From assembly GCA_937888715.1 (NCBI GenBank), contig CALARU010000312.1, positions 62,001 through 126,000 of the forward strand: DNA of 64,000 nucleotides, given 5' to 3'. The position numbers and the translations under genes are program-made. Source of the DNA: an uncultured Planctomycetaceae bacterium. GTDB taxonomy: Bacteria; Planctomycetota; Planctomycetia; Gemmatales; Gemmataceae. This document shows positions 25,638 to 34,121 of the stretch, one piece after another. The notes below the pieces were generated by a model. That model worked only from the letters and a program-made list of their open reading frames with translations, was not told the origin of the DNA and ran no database searches. Each line of letters begins with the position of its first letter. The first letter of the stretch is position 1.

Positions 25638-26660
25638 TTAGAACTGGGACAAGAAGCGAAGGTCGTTGCCCCAAAATTCTCTTATGTCTTCAATGGCATG
25701 GCGAAGCATGGCAATGCGTTCCGGCCCCATTCCAAAGGCAAAGCCAGAATACTTGGCAGGGTCGTAGCCGCCGTTTTTCATGACTTCCGGATGAACCATC
25801 CCAGCGCCCATGATTTCGAGCCAACCGGTTTTTTTGCAAAGCGGGCAACCCTTGCCACCACACACGATGCAATCCATATCCACTTCAATGCTTGGTTCGG
25901 TAAATGGGAAATAACTTGATCGAATGCGAACCTGCCTGGAGTCACCAAACATTTTGCGGGTGAAAGCCGTTATGGTTCCAATTAAATCGGTCATTGAAAC
26001 ATTAGTGCCAACCACCAAGCCTTCAACCTGATGAAACATGATTTCGCTACGGGTGGTAATGGCTTCGTATCGGTAGCACATGCCGGGCAGAATAACCCTG
26101 ATAGGTGCGGGGTGAAACTTGCGCATTACATGAATCTGACCGGGGGAAGTATGGGTACGCAAAATCAAACCAGGATCGGTGGTATGAAAAGTATCCCACA
26201 TGTCGCGAGCTGGATGATGGGGAGGCATGTTAAGCAGGCCGAAATTGAACTCGTCGTCCTCGATTTCTCGGGAGCGAAAAACTTGAAAACCCATCTCAGC
26301 AAAGGTGGATTGAATGTCGCGCAGGGTTTGAGTTGCAAGATGCAACTTCCCAGCGGGCGGAACCATGCCGGGTAAACTAATATCGAGTTTCTCGGTTTCC
26401 AAGCTTTTCAGCATAGCTTGTTCGAGGCAGTTTTTAAGGGCGGTTTCGTAGGAAGCGGAGAGTTGTTCTTTGACGATATTGGCTTGCTGGCCGTATTCTT
26501 TGCGGGATTCTGGAGGAAGCTCGCTAACTTTTTTAAGAGCAGCGAGCATTTCACCATTTTTACCGAAGTACTGAGAGTTCCAATTTCTTAAAGTGGATTC
26601 ATCACTACAAGCACCTAATTGATCCAAGGCGCGGTTTTTAAGTGAATCCAATTCAGACAT
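25638..26660 (-). CDS. pheS: Phenylalanyl-tRNA synthetase alpha subunit
   Basis: The catalytic class II subunit, 340 residues. The N-terminal coiled coil runs over residues 1-100. Class II motifs follow: MGFQVFRSREIEDDEFNF with DALN-equivalent MPPHHPARDMWDTF, motif 2 GMCYRYEAITTRSEIMFHQ, and motif 3 FGMGPERIAMLRH. The HPARDMWDTFH and THTSPGQ blocks are diagnostic. It follows rplT by 38 nt and precedes pheT, the classical infC-rpmI-rplT-pheS-pheT order. Confidence 0.97.
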   Translation of the reverse strand: MSELDSLKNRALDQLGACSDESTLRNWNSQYFGKNGEMLAALKKVSELPPESRKEYGQQANIVKEQLSASYETALKNCLEQAMLKSLETEKLDISLPGMVPPAGKLHLATQTLRDIQSTFAEMGFQVFRSREIEDDEFNFGLLNMPPHHPARDMWDTFHTTDPGLILRTHTSPGQIHVMRKFHPAPIRVILPGMCYRYEAITTRSEIMFHQVEGLVVGTNVSMTDLIGTITAFTRKMFGDSRQVRIRSSYFPFTEPSIEVDMDCIVCGGKGCPLCKKTGWLEIMGAGMVHPEVMKNGGYDPAKYSGFAFGMGPERIAMLRHAIEDIREFWGNDLRFLSQF

Positions 26661-26698
26661 TGTATGGCTTCAATTAAGAGGACAAATCAACCTGAGGC

Positions 26699-27067
26699 TT
26701 ACTTAAGCCCTACAGGTTGGTGCTTTTTAGCCAACTCAACAATTTGAGTAAAGGTTTCAGGGTCGCGAATTGCGATTTCTGAAAGAGTCTTTCGGTCTAA
26801 ACTTACTGAGGCATTCGTAAGGCCTGCGATCAACTGGCTATAGCGTATGCCACGCATTCTGCAAGCTGCATTGACGCGAATGATCCAAAGCCTGCGGAAT
26901 TCGCGTTTACGCACCTTACGATCGCGGTAAGCGTAAACACCAGCACGAATCAGAGTAACTCTGGATTGGCGCTGCAGGTTGTGCCTACTGGCACGATAAC
27001 CTTTGGTTAATTTTCGTAATCGCTTGCGGTCGCGAAGAACAGTTTTTCCGCTGCGTGCTCTTGTCAT
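26699..27067 (-). CDS. rplT: 50S ribosomal protein L20
   Basis: A 122-residue, basic r-protein needed early in large-subunit assembly. It starts MTRARSGKTVLRDRKRLRKL and includes SRVTLIRAGVYAYRDRKVRKREFRRLWI, the L20 core, and YSQLIAGLTNASVSLDRK. It is 55 nt downstream of rpmI. In other bacteria L20 represses its own operon by binding the leader; a structured spacer upstream of rpmI is noted separately. Confidence 0.98.
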   Translation of the reverse strand: MTRARSGKTVLRDRKRLRKLTKGYRASRHNLQRQSRVTLIRAGVYAYRDRKVRKREFRRLWIIRVNAACRMRGIRYSQLIAGLTNASVSLDRKTLSEIAIRDPETFTQIVELAKKHQPVGLK

Positions 27068-27122
27068 GGCTTACCAAGTCTCCAACGCTATAAATCAGCG
27101 TTTCAGTAAAACAGCTACAAAA

Positions 27123-27323
27123 TTAAGATTTTCCGCCCATTAACCGAATGTACTTCTTGGCCAATCTTCCGGTATCGATAACGGTACCACGAAGTTGCCT
27201 TTTTCGTTTGCTAGTCTTGTGGCCTAGAAGATGCTTTTTACCAGCTTTATGGCGCTTAAGCTTACCATTGGCAGTAACGCGAAATCGCTTCTTCGAGCCT
27301 TTGTGAGTCTTTAACTTGGGCAT
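27123..27323 (-). CDS. rpmI: 50S ribosomal protein L35
   Basis: A 66-residue basic r-protein of the large subunit: [20 protein letters not shown] then [17 protein letters not shown], the complete L35 family pattern. It sits between infC (182-nt gap) and rplT in the conserved IF3-L35-L20 cluster. Confidence 0.97.
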   Translation of the reverse strand: MPKLKTHKGSKKRFRVTANGKLKRHKAGKKHLLGHKTSKRKRQLRGTVIDTGRLAKKYIRLMGGKS

Positions 27324-27378
27324 CTGAATTACCCTTCCGTGTCTTATTGGAACTTAGTTATCTGAAAAATCCATCAAA

Positions 27379-27455
27379 TCATGCATAAAAAGCATGAACA
27401 ATACTAAACAACGCCTGCAAATGGGATAAAGTTAAAACCATTCACAAAATGCAGG
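27379..27455 (-). promoter_or_regulatory. Structured spacer before rpmI, possible L20 control leader
   Basis: Two hairpins lie in the 182-nt infC-rpmI gap. One is UCAUGC/GCAUGA (27379-27397). The other joins CCUGCA with UGCAGG (27414-27455) and has a second inner stem AAUGG/CCAUU, separated by an asymmetric internal loop. L20 sites are known in the same gap of E. coli, so translational control is plausible but unproven. Confidence 0.4.
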
Positions 27456-27505
27456 AAAAGATGATATAGGGAATTAGGAGTCTGGGGGCAAACCAGAATC
27501 GTGAA

Positions 27506-28048
27506 TTAATCTTTTTTTGGTGCAAGCATGGCAGTCATTTTCTTGCCTTCCATCGATGGAGGTTTCTCCACTTTGGCAAATTCTTGTAGTTTTTCCAAGA
27601 TTAAATCGATAATCCGCTTACCTTCTTCAATATGCTGCAATTCCCGGCCCTTGAATATCACATTTACCTGAACTTTGTCTTTATGCTCTAAAAACTTACG
27701 AGCCTGATTGATTTTTGTTTCAATATCGTGGTCCCCAGTCTTGGGCCTAACTCGTAATTCTTTGATTTTTTGCTGGTGGACCTTGGTTTTGTTGTTTTTT
27801 AGCGATTGTTGATAACGAAACTTGCCGTAATCAAGAATCTTGCAAACAGGCGGTCTTTCGTTGGGATTAACCTCAACAAGATCTAATTCTGCTTCTCGGG
27901 CCATTTCTAGGGCTTGAAAAGTTGGAATTACTCCAACAAATTCACCGTTGGCACCAATAACACGAACTGGGGAGATGCGTATTTGTTCATTCATGCGAAG
28001 GCCCCGGTCTTGGGGAGCCGTTGAGGGGGGGTTAGGACGCTCGTTGAT
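27506..28048 (-). CDS. infC: Translation initiation factor IF3, probable ATC start
   Basis: IF3 binds the 30S subunit and checks the start codon. The protein contains NEQIRISPVRVIGANGEF, then LVEVNPNERPPVCKILDYGKF, KELRVRP and the C-terminal domain ending MTAMLAPKKD. I start at an ATC codon preceded by GGAG with 8-nt spacing; this gives 180 residues, the length of E. coli IF3, which starts at AUU. The first in-frame ATG (27994) yields only 162 residues and lacks a ribosome site. The longer open frame upstream of the ATC has no family similarity. A rare start would fit the known IF3 self-control. Confidence 0.9.
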   Translation of the reverse strand: MNERPNPPSTAPQDRGLRMNEQIRISPVRVIGANGEFVGVIPTFQALEMAREAELDLVEVNPNERPPVCKILDYGKFRYQQSLKNNKTKVHQQKIKELRVRPKTGDHDIETKINQARKFLEHKDKVQVNVIFKGRELQHIEEGKRIIDLILEKLQEFAKVEKPPSMEGKKMTAMLAPKKD

Positions 28049-28217
28049 ACCTATTTCTCCAAAAAAACTAATAATGTTGGCAACGCCGGCGCGAAAAACC
28101 AACGAATTAAACAAAGTTAGAAGCCGGACCTCATTAAAACAATTTAGGTTGTTTATAAGGCTATTATAGAATTTACCACGGTAGTTGTGGAATTGGAAAG
28201 AGAAAGATTCAATATTT

Positions 28218-28457
28218 TTAAGGAATTGCCTCAACAAAATCGATTTCGGGCAGATGTTTGCGAAGTTCCTCTTCGATTCCAAAGAGCACGGCTCTGACCG
28301 CACTTGGGCAGGAACCGCAGGTTCCCAATAAGCGAACTTGCAAAATTTTTCCATCCAATCCTGCCACTTCGATTCTGCCTCCATCCATTTGCAATGCTGG
28401 TTCAACATGCTCTAATATGGCTTTTTTACAGGCTTCTAGAAGATTATCGGTTTCCAT
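28218..28457 (-). CDS. NifU C-terminal domain-like protein (Fe-S carrier)
   Basis: A 79-residue single-domain protein: ALQMDGGRIEVAGLDG in the first half and LLGTCGSCPSAVRAVLFGIEEELR with the C-x-x-C cluster ligands of NifU/Nfu C-terminal domains. Such proteins carry or hand over [4Fe-4S] clusters. It is the gene between ribF and infC, 42 nt after ribF. The metal donor is not in this window. Confidence 0.92.
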   Translation of the reverse strand: METDNLLEACKKAILEHVEPALQMDGGRIEVAGLDGKILQVRLLGTCGSCPSAVRAVLFGIEEELRKHLPEIDFVEAIP

Positions 28458-28499
28458 TAATTATCTCGTTTCATAAATTTTGTAATCTTATTTTTATTA

Positions 28500-29483
28500 T
28501 TAGACAGGGTTGCGCTTGTTAAAGAATTCGGGGTTATCTGCAAATACAAGATGGCGCGTTTGTTGGATATCCAACTCCAATTGTTGGACCAAAGCATTTT
28601 TATCTACAAAAGTTTTGACGTTTCGGATTTTTTCTAAAAAATTGATTTCTAGGGTGTGATCATACAAATCCCCCTCGAAGTCGAGTAAATGGGCTTCAAC
28701 TTTCTGCGATAACTCCGAAAAAGTTGGATTTGGGCCTATGTTTACAGCAGTTGCAAAGGTTTTATTGCCAATGTTGCACAAGGCAGCGTAAACCCCATTC
28801 ATGGGTAAAAGGGTTTGAATGTTTTCGAGGTTTGCGGTGGGGAACCCGATGGTACGGCCTCTTTTAGCGCCTGAAACGACTTTTCCTTCGATGGAATAGG
28901 TTCGCCCGAGGAGTTTTTTTGCCTGAAGCATATCCCCGGTTTGGATGGCTTTTCGAACCCTGCTACTGGAAACTACTTCGTTATCGACCAGAAAAGGGGT
29001 AGCAATGGTGCCCACGATGTTTCGGGTTAGGCATAATTCTTTAAGTAGATCGATGTTTCCTGTTCGATTTTTACCGAAGTGAAAATCGGGCCCTTCTACA
29101 ATTCCTTGGGCTTTAAAGGTTTCAAAGATTATTTTTTCAAAGAATTCTTCTGCTTGTAATTCCAACAAACCATCATCTGTTTTTAATACTGCAACATAGT
29201 CTGCACCCGCAGCGTGCAAAAGTTTTTTCTTTTGTTCGAGTGTGCTTAGAAAACTTAGATTGATGCCTGGCCTTAAAATTAAAAGAGGATGGGGGTAAAA
29301 GGTGATTGCGACGATGGGGGCAGGGGGTTGGGAAATCGTTTTTCCCAAGGTTTTCATTTGTGTAATCAGGTTTTTGTGCCCTTCATGCACGCCATCAAAG
29401 TTCCCAATCGAGATAATTGCTCTACGGGAATGAGCGGGGATATCAAAGGTTTTCCATGAAGGCACAATTTGATTTGAGGTCAT
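28500..29483 (-). CDS. ribF: Bifunctional riboflavin kinase/FAD synthetase
   Basis: A 327-residue enzyme making FMN then FAD from riboflavin. The N-terminal FAD-synthetase (nucleotidyltransferase) domain has SIGNFDGVHEGHKNL near residue 25, and VEGPDFHFGKNRTGN near 133; the C-terminal flavokinase has KRGRTIGFPTANLE near 209 and NIGPNPTFSE near 250. Standard length and order. It is the first minus-strand gene divergent from RNase P RNA. Confidence 0.96.
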   Translation of the reverse strand: MTSNQIVPSWKTFDIPAHSRRAIISIGNFDGVHEGHKNLITQMKTLGKTISQPPAPIVAITFYPHPLLILRPGINLSFLSTLEQKKKLLHAAGADYVAVLKTDDGLLELQAEEFFEKIIFETFKAQGIVEGPDFHFGKNRTGNIDLLKELCLTRNIVGTIATPFLVDNEVVSSSRVRKAIQTGDMLQAKKLLGRTYSIEGKVVSGAKRGRTIGFPTANLENIQTLLPMNGVYAALCNIGNKTFATAVNIGPNPTFSELSQKVEAHLLDFEGDLYDHTLEINFLEKIRNVKTFVDKNALVQQLELDIQQTRHLVFADNPEFFNKRNPV

Positions 29484-29545
29484 CTCTTTTACCAGTTAAT
29501 CAAGGGTTTAATTTGCAATTCGAATAACCCACCCTCCATAAGCAG

Positions 29546-29551
29546 TATACT
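29546..29551 (+). promoter_or_regulatory. -10 element of RNase P RNA gene
   Basis: TATACT lies 7 nt before the predicted RNA 5' end at 29559. No recognisable -35 element at 16-18 nt spacing is seen. Confidence 0.5.
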
Positions 29552-29558
29552 GGAATTA

Positions 29559-29971
29559 TTCACAAGCTGGTTGGATAGTCGCTGCTGCTTTGAAAAAAGC
29601 GGGAGAGGAAAGTCCGGGCTCCATAGGACACGGTGGTGGGTAACTCCCACCGTCCGAAGTAACATACTTAACTGTGTGTTGCGTAAGGGTAGGGAAAGTG
29701 CAACAGAAAGATACCGCCCCAAAAGGGTAAGGGTGAAATGGCGGGGGAATGCAAATTCCTTAATGTAAGAGCCCACCAGCAGCCTGGTGACAGGCTGGCT
29801 CGGCAAACCCCACCGGGAGCAAGGCCAAATAAGAAGGAAGGACTGGTCCGGTCCGTTTGACCTTCGGGTAGGTCGCTCGAGCGTTCGGGTAACCGTTCGC
29901 CTAGATAAATGGCTATCTTCTTGCCTTTTTAAGGCAAGATACAGAACCCGGCTTATAGGCTGGCTTGTGAA
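29559..29971 (+). ncRNA. rnpB: RNase P RNA, bacterial type A
   Basis: The catalytic RNA that trims tRNA 5' leaders. Signature strings are in order: GAGGAAAGUCCGGGCUCC in the 5' half, then AACCCCACCGGGAGCAA, UAGAUAAAUGGCUA and ACAGAACCCGGCUUA in the 3' half. The ends pair as P1 (uucacaagc with gcuugugaa). Length about 413 nt. The U-rich tail directly after P1 runs into the stop codon of the convergent DUF1501 gene, so the two 3' ends overlap. Confidence 0.97.
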
Positions 29972-29977
29972 TATTTT

Positions 29978-31366
29978 TTACACCGCATTTTTAATGATCT
30001 GGCCTCTGCAAATGGGCATTGGCCTACCTTGAATATCGTGGATTTCGGTATCTGGTGCGATTCCCATTTGGTTATAAATGGTGGCATGCAAATCTTGCGG
30101 CCTAATAGGCTGGTCTTTTACATAGGCCCCGGTTCTATCGGAAGAGCCAATAACTTGGCCCCCCTTAATTCCGCCCCCTGCTAAAGCTGCTGAAAACACA
30201 TGGCCCCAGTGGTCTCTTCCTGCATTGCCATTATGTTTTGGGGTACGGCCAAACTCGCCCGCCCAAACCACGAGGGTATCTTTTAATAAACCACGGTATT
30301 CGAGATCTTCCAAAAGGGCGGAATAAGATTGATCCATCACGGGCATCAATTCCTTTTTAAGTTTCTCGGCATTTTTTGCGTGGGTATCCCAGCTGGGGCT
30401 GCCTTGTGGTTCGTTTGCGAATCGGGTCCAGTTTACTTGGATCATGGGCACCCCGGACTCTACTAATCTGCGTGCCAGTAATACGCTTTGGCCCCAGCGA
30501 TTTTTTCCATACCTTTCCCTCATCGATTCCGGTTCAAGGTTTAGATTAAAGGCTTTGCGGGTTGCTTCACCACTCATTAAATTAAGGGCTTGTTTGGTCT
30601 GGTTTTCAAACTGCTTTTGATTTTTGTCTGATTGGTTCTTGGCTGCGCTGTTGTTCACGGATTCAAGAATTTTCAACCTCTCATCAAATCTTTTCTCGTT
30701 AATTCCTTCTGCAAGGGTCAGGCCCGGAATTTGAAACCCTGCGGATTCGGGGTGACAATTGATCAGCCAAGGGTTGTTGGCACGGCCTAAAAACCCAGCA
30801 TCTTGCCCGGGCCAAGTGATTCCGCCATCGTTCCAAATATGCTCTGGCAGCACGATTGCCTCTGGTTTTACAGATACCGACCCTAATAATTTTTGAATGA
30901 TTGCAGCAAAACTCGGGGTGTCATTGGGCGCACCCGGTTTAGCATTCTCGAAATTCATCGGTTGGTGCGGGGTTCCCGTTAACATCGAGTAACCGCTGGA
31001 AGAATGGGCGTTATCATTGGTCATCATCGACCTAAGCACGCAAATTTTATTGGTTAATAGCGCGGTTTTTGGCATCAATTCACAGACTTTTAGGCCTACG
31101 GTGGTTGTGCTAATTGGCTGGTAGGGGCCGCGGATTTCTATTGGGGCTTCTGGCTTTGGATCCCAAGTCTCGTGCTGGGGTGGCCCACCTGTGAGGTATA
31201 AAAAGATGCAGGCCTTTGCTTTTCGTTCCTTGGCAAATTTGTAACTTGCGGCTTTTGCATCCCCCAAACCCATCCCTAGAAGGCTTAAACCTCCTAGACT
31301 TATCCAATCGCGACGGTTGATGCCATCGCATAGACGGGTGGATTTTGAGTCGAGTATTGAAATCAT
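29978..31366 (-). CDS. DUF1501 protein, exported (solitary copy)
   Basis: A 462-residue protein of the planctomycete DUF1501 family, an alkaline-phosphatase/sulfatase-fold relative of unknown substrate. The N-terminus has a twin-arginine-type signal (NRRDWISLGGLSLLGMGLGDAKA). Family blocks are IFLYLTGGPPQHETWDPKP, WGQSVLLARRLVESGVPMIQVNW, VVWAGEFGRTPK and GRDHWGHVFSAALAGGG. Usually the partner DUF1549/DUF1553 gene is adjacent; here none is. Function is unknown. Confidence 0.92.
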   Translation of the reverse strand: MISILDSKSTRLCDGINRRDWISLGGLSLLGMGLGDAKAASYKFAKERKAKACIFLYLTGGPPQHETWDPKPEAPIEIRGPYQPISTTTVGLKVCELMPKTALLTNKICVLRSMMTNDNAHSSSGYSMLTGTPHQPMNFENAKPGAPNDTPSFAAIIQKLLGSVSVKPEAIVLPEHIWNDGGITWPGQDAGFLGRANNPWLINCHPESAGFQIPGLTLAEGINEKRFDERLKILESVNNSAAKNQSDKNQKQFENQTKQALNLMSGEATRKAFNLNLEPESMRERYGKNRWGQSVLLARRLVESGVPMIQVNWTRFANEPQGSPSWDTHAKNAEKLKKELMPVMDQSYSALLEDLEYRGLLKDTLVVWAGEFGRTPKHNGNAGRDHWGHVFSAALAGGGIKGGQVIGSSDRTGAYVKDQPIRPQDLHATIYNQMGIAPDTEIHDIQGRPMPICRGQIIKNAV

Positions 31367-31476
31367 AGTTTCTCCATCTGGTAGGTAGGAGCAATTTACT
31401 CTTATTACTTCATCGGATCAAGTAATAACTGGGCATTAAAATTGGTTCGGGTTTAACTTCAATATTGGAGCACAGA

Positions 31477-32082
31477 ATGAAAGAATTAGTGATTGGTACA
31501 AAAAATAAATCAAAACTTAAAGAAATAAAAGAAATCTATGTCGACTTACCTTTTAATTGCATAGATCTTGGCGCCTTCCCCAATGTTTCTGAGGTAGTAG
31601 AAGATGGTTCCAGCTTTGCTGAAAATGCTGCGAAAAAAGCATCGGGCTATGCTTTGCAAGTGGGCAAATGGGTTTTAGCTGAAGATAGTGGTTTGGTCGT
31701 TCCTATTCTTAAAGGTGACCCAGGCATTCACTCTGCACGCTATGCGGGGGACCACGGTGGCGATGCAGCCAACAATACCAAACTTTTACAAGAATTAAGC
31801 AAATATCCCGCTGAAAACCGCGATGCTTACTATATTTGCGTGGCTTGTTTGGCCGACCCGCAAGGCAAAGTTATGGCTTTGACGGAAGGGAAATGTCATG
31901 GCCGAATTATTTCTGATTACTTGGGGCAGGGAGGTTTTGGCTACGATCCCTTGTTTTTGGTTTTGGAGTACCACCAGACTTTTGGCGAATTAAGTTCTCG
32001 GGTTAAACATGCAATTAGTCATCGAAGTAAAGCTTTGGCTCAATTACGGCCGACTTTGTGGCAATTAATCAGCAATTCTTAA
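31477..32082 (+). CDS. rdgB: RdgB/HAM1 non-canonical purine NTP pyrophosphatase
   Basis: Removes dITP, XTP and related nucleotides to protect DNA and RNA. The 201-residue protein begins MKELVIGTKNKSKLKEIKE and shows ENAAKKASGYA, LAEDSGLVVPILKGDPGIHSARYAG, and GFGYDPLF with the family SHRSKAL end. The ATG is 6 nt after GGAG; an upstream TTG in frame lacks that spacing. It is divergent from the DUF1501 gene and upstream of rpsB by 212 bp. Confidence 0.96.
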   Translation: MKELVIGTKNKSKLKEIKEIYVDLPFNCIDLGAFPNVSEVVEDGSSFAENAAKKASGYALQVGKWVLAEDSGLVVPILKGDPGIHSARYAGDHGGDAANNTKLLQELSKYPAENRDAYYICVACLADPQGKVMALTEGKCHGRIISDYLGQGGFGYDPLFLVLEYHQTFGELSSRVKHAISHRSKALAQLRPTLWQLISNS

Positions 32083-32294
32083 TTCTGAGACTGCTTTTTT
32101 AACAAGGAACTTGATTTATTTTGCCTTATAGAGTTTGACCCCTGTTTGGTTTTCCAATAAACTATCTTTTTAGCAAATGCTATTGCTTCTTTGTTGATTT
32201 ATCGATGGTCGGTTCCCTGTGGTTATATCATCATAAGTAAGATGCACCGGGACGACTTTGGTCAAAAATATCTGCAAAAGCGGGAGAGTGCTGC

Positions 32295-33161
32295 GTGGCG
32301 ATTGTCCAAGTAAAAGATCTTATCGAAGCTGGAGTTCATTTTGGCCATAGAGCCAGTCGTTGGAACCCTAAGATGCGGCCGTACATTTACGGCAAACGCA
32401 ATCTTATCCATATTATCGACTTGCGTGAAACCGTTAGGGGCCTTTTGCGCGCCTTCCGTTTCCTTACCAAGCTTTCTGCTTCTGGTAGCCAAATCCTTTT
32501 TGTTGGCACCAAGCGCCAGGCAAAAGATACCATCGAAACCGAAGCTCGCCGTTGTGGCATGCCTTTTGTTTCCGAACGATGGTTGGGTGGCACCCTTACT
32601 AATCACCGTACAATTCGCGATCGTTTAAAAAGATTGGCAGAGCTTGAAGCTATGTGGCTTCCCTCTTACGAAAACCCTGCCAAGGTTGATTTGGTTGCTT
32701 ATATCAAGACCATGCTTAACGAGTCTGGTAAGCTTGATATTCATAAAGCTCCTGAAACCAGCGTTATTCGTAGCTATAGCAAAAAGATGATTTCTAATTT
32801 AAGCCGTGAGCTTACCAAGATTCAACGAAACTTGTCTGGTATCCGCGAAATGCACAGGCTTCCTGATGCTTTGGTTATCGTTGATCCTAGGCGTGAACAT
32901 ATTGCTATTAAAGAAGCAAAGCGTATGGGCATTGCAACCGTTGCGCTGATTGATACCGATAGCGATCCAGATGATGTTGATTTGCCAATTCCTGCCAACG
33001 ATGATAGCATTCGTTCGGTGGAACTGGTGCTTGCAAAGCTTGCTGATGCAATTATTGAAGGCCGTGCAGCGTTGGCAACGGAACAGGCAACTGCTCCAAG
33101 GCCAAGGCCCGCACCTAGTGGCACTGCTGGCACCGTACGTGCTCCTGCCATTGTTGATTAA
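32295..33161 (+). CDS. rpsB: 30S ribosomal protein S2
   Basis: Late-assembling 30S protein. The GTG start with GGGAG upstream gives [19 protein letters not shown]; further blocks are [34 protein letters not shown] and [22 protein letters not shown]. The 288-residue length is longer than E. coli S2 (241) by a Pro/Ala-rich C-terminal tail ([14 protein letters not shown]). It is followed by tsf, the usual pair. Confidence 0.97.
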   Translation: MAIVQVKDLIEAGVHFGHRASRWNPKMRPYIYGKRNLIHIIDLRETVRGLLRAFRFLTKLSASGSQILFVGTKRQAKDTIETEARRCGMPFVSERWLGGTLTNHRTIRDRLKRLAELEAMWLPSYENPAKVDLVAYIKTMLNESGKLDIHKAPETSVIRSYSKKMISNLSRELTKIQRNLSGIREMHRLPDALVIVDPRREHIAIKEAKRMGIATVALIDTDSDPDDVDLPIPANDDSIRSVELVLAKLADAIIEGRAALATEQATAPRPRPAPSGTAGTVRAPAIVD

Positions 33162-33214
33162 TCTCGGGTGTTTGTTTCAATACATAAGTTTTGATCTATT
33201 TTAGGTGAATTAGT

Positions 33215-34054
33215 ATGAGTGCTATTTCCGCAGGTGTTGTTAAATCTTTGCGTGATCGAACCAATGCCCCCATGATGGATTGCAAGGAAGCCCTTGTTGA
33301 AGCCAAAGGTGATGTTGAAGTTGCGGTTGCCATCTTGCGTAAGAAAAATGCCGCGATTCAAGCAAAGAAGGGCGAGCGTGAAACTGCTGAAGGCAGAATT
33401 GCATTTCATATCGACCCCGCTGCCAAAGTTGCTTCCCTTATGGAAGTTCGTTGCGAAAGCGGTCCCGTTATTAATAGCGAACATTTTGTTTCCCTTGCTA
33501 ATGATCTTGTAGCTCAAGTTGTGGTTTCCAATCCTGAAAGTTTAGAAGCTTTGATTGCACAACCTTTTCATAAAGATCCATCCCGTAAGGTTAACGATCG
33601 CATTGCTGATGTTGTTGGTTTGATTCGTGAAAACATGAAGGCAGCCAAGTTCGTCAGGCTTCAAGGCGGGCACTTCGGTTCCTATATTCATCATGATGGT
33701 TCTGTTGGTGTTTTGATCCAAGTCGAAGGTGTGAAAACGGATGAGCAAATCCTGCGTGATATTTGCATGCATATTGCTGCTAAAAGTCCTTTAGTTGCTG
33801 TCCGCGAAGAAATCGCTAAAGAGGTTATCGATAAGGAATTCCAAATTGCTCGTGATGCTGCTACTGCATCTGGGAAGCCTGCGAATATTGTTGAAAAAAT
33901 TGCTGAAGGTAAAGTTAAAGCCTGGCTTGCTGAAAATGTCCTCCTTGAACAACCTTTTATCAAGGAAGAGAAGAAAACTGTTGGCGAAATTCTTAACGGT
34001 GCTGGACTCAAATTTGTCCGCTTTGTCCGTTATAGGGTTGGGGAATTAAGCTGA
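33215..34054 (+). CDS. tsf: Elongation factor Ts
   Basis: The guanine-nucleotide exchange factor for EF-Tu. The 279-residue protein opens MSAISAGVVKSLRDRTNAPMMDCKEALVEA, the N-terminal UBA-like part, and continues KKNAAIQAKKGERETAEG, MEVRCESGPVINSEHFVSLANDLVAQV and the core FIKEEKKTVGEILN end. Follows rpsB by 53 nt. Confidence 0.97.
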   Translation: MSAISAGVVKSLRDRTNAPMMDCKEALVEAKGDVEVAVAILRKKNAAIQAKKGERETAEGRIAFHIDPAAKVASLMEVRCESGPVINSEHFVSLANDLVAQVVVSNPESLEALIAQPFHKDPSRKVNDRIADVVGLIRENMKAAKFVRLQGGHFGSYIHHDGSVGVLIQVEGVKTDEQILRDICMHIAAKSPLVAVREEIAKEVIDKEFQIARDAATASGKPANIVEKIAEGKVKAWLAENVLLEQPFIKEEKKTVGEILNGAGLKFVRFVRYRVGELS

Positions 34055-34121
34055 TTAATCTTTCTTTTAATATTCACTTTATTATAGAAACGCTCACTCA
34101 ACCCGGCGAGATGGACAAGAG

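Noticed and set aside
28049-28408. Longer N-terminus for IF3
   Set aside because: No family similarity; it also overlaps the nifU-like gene.
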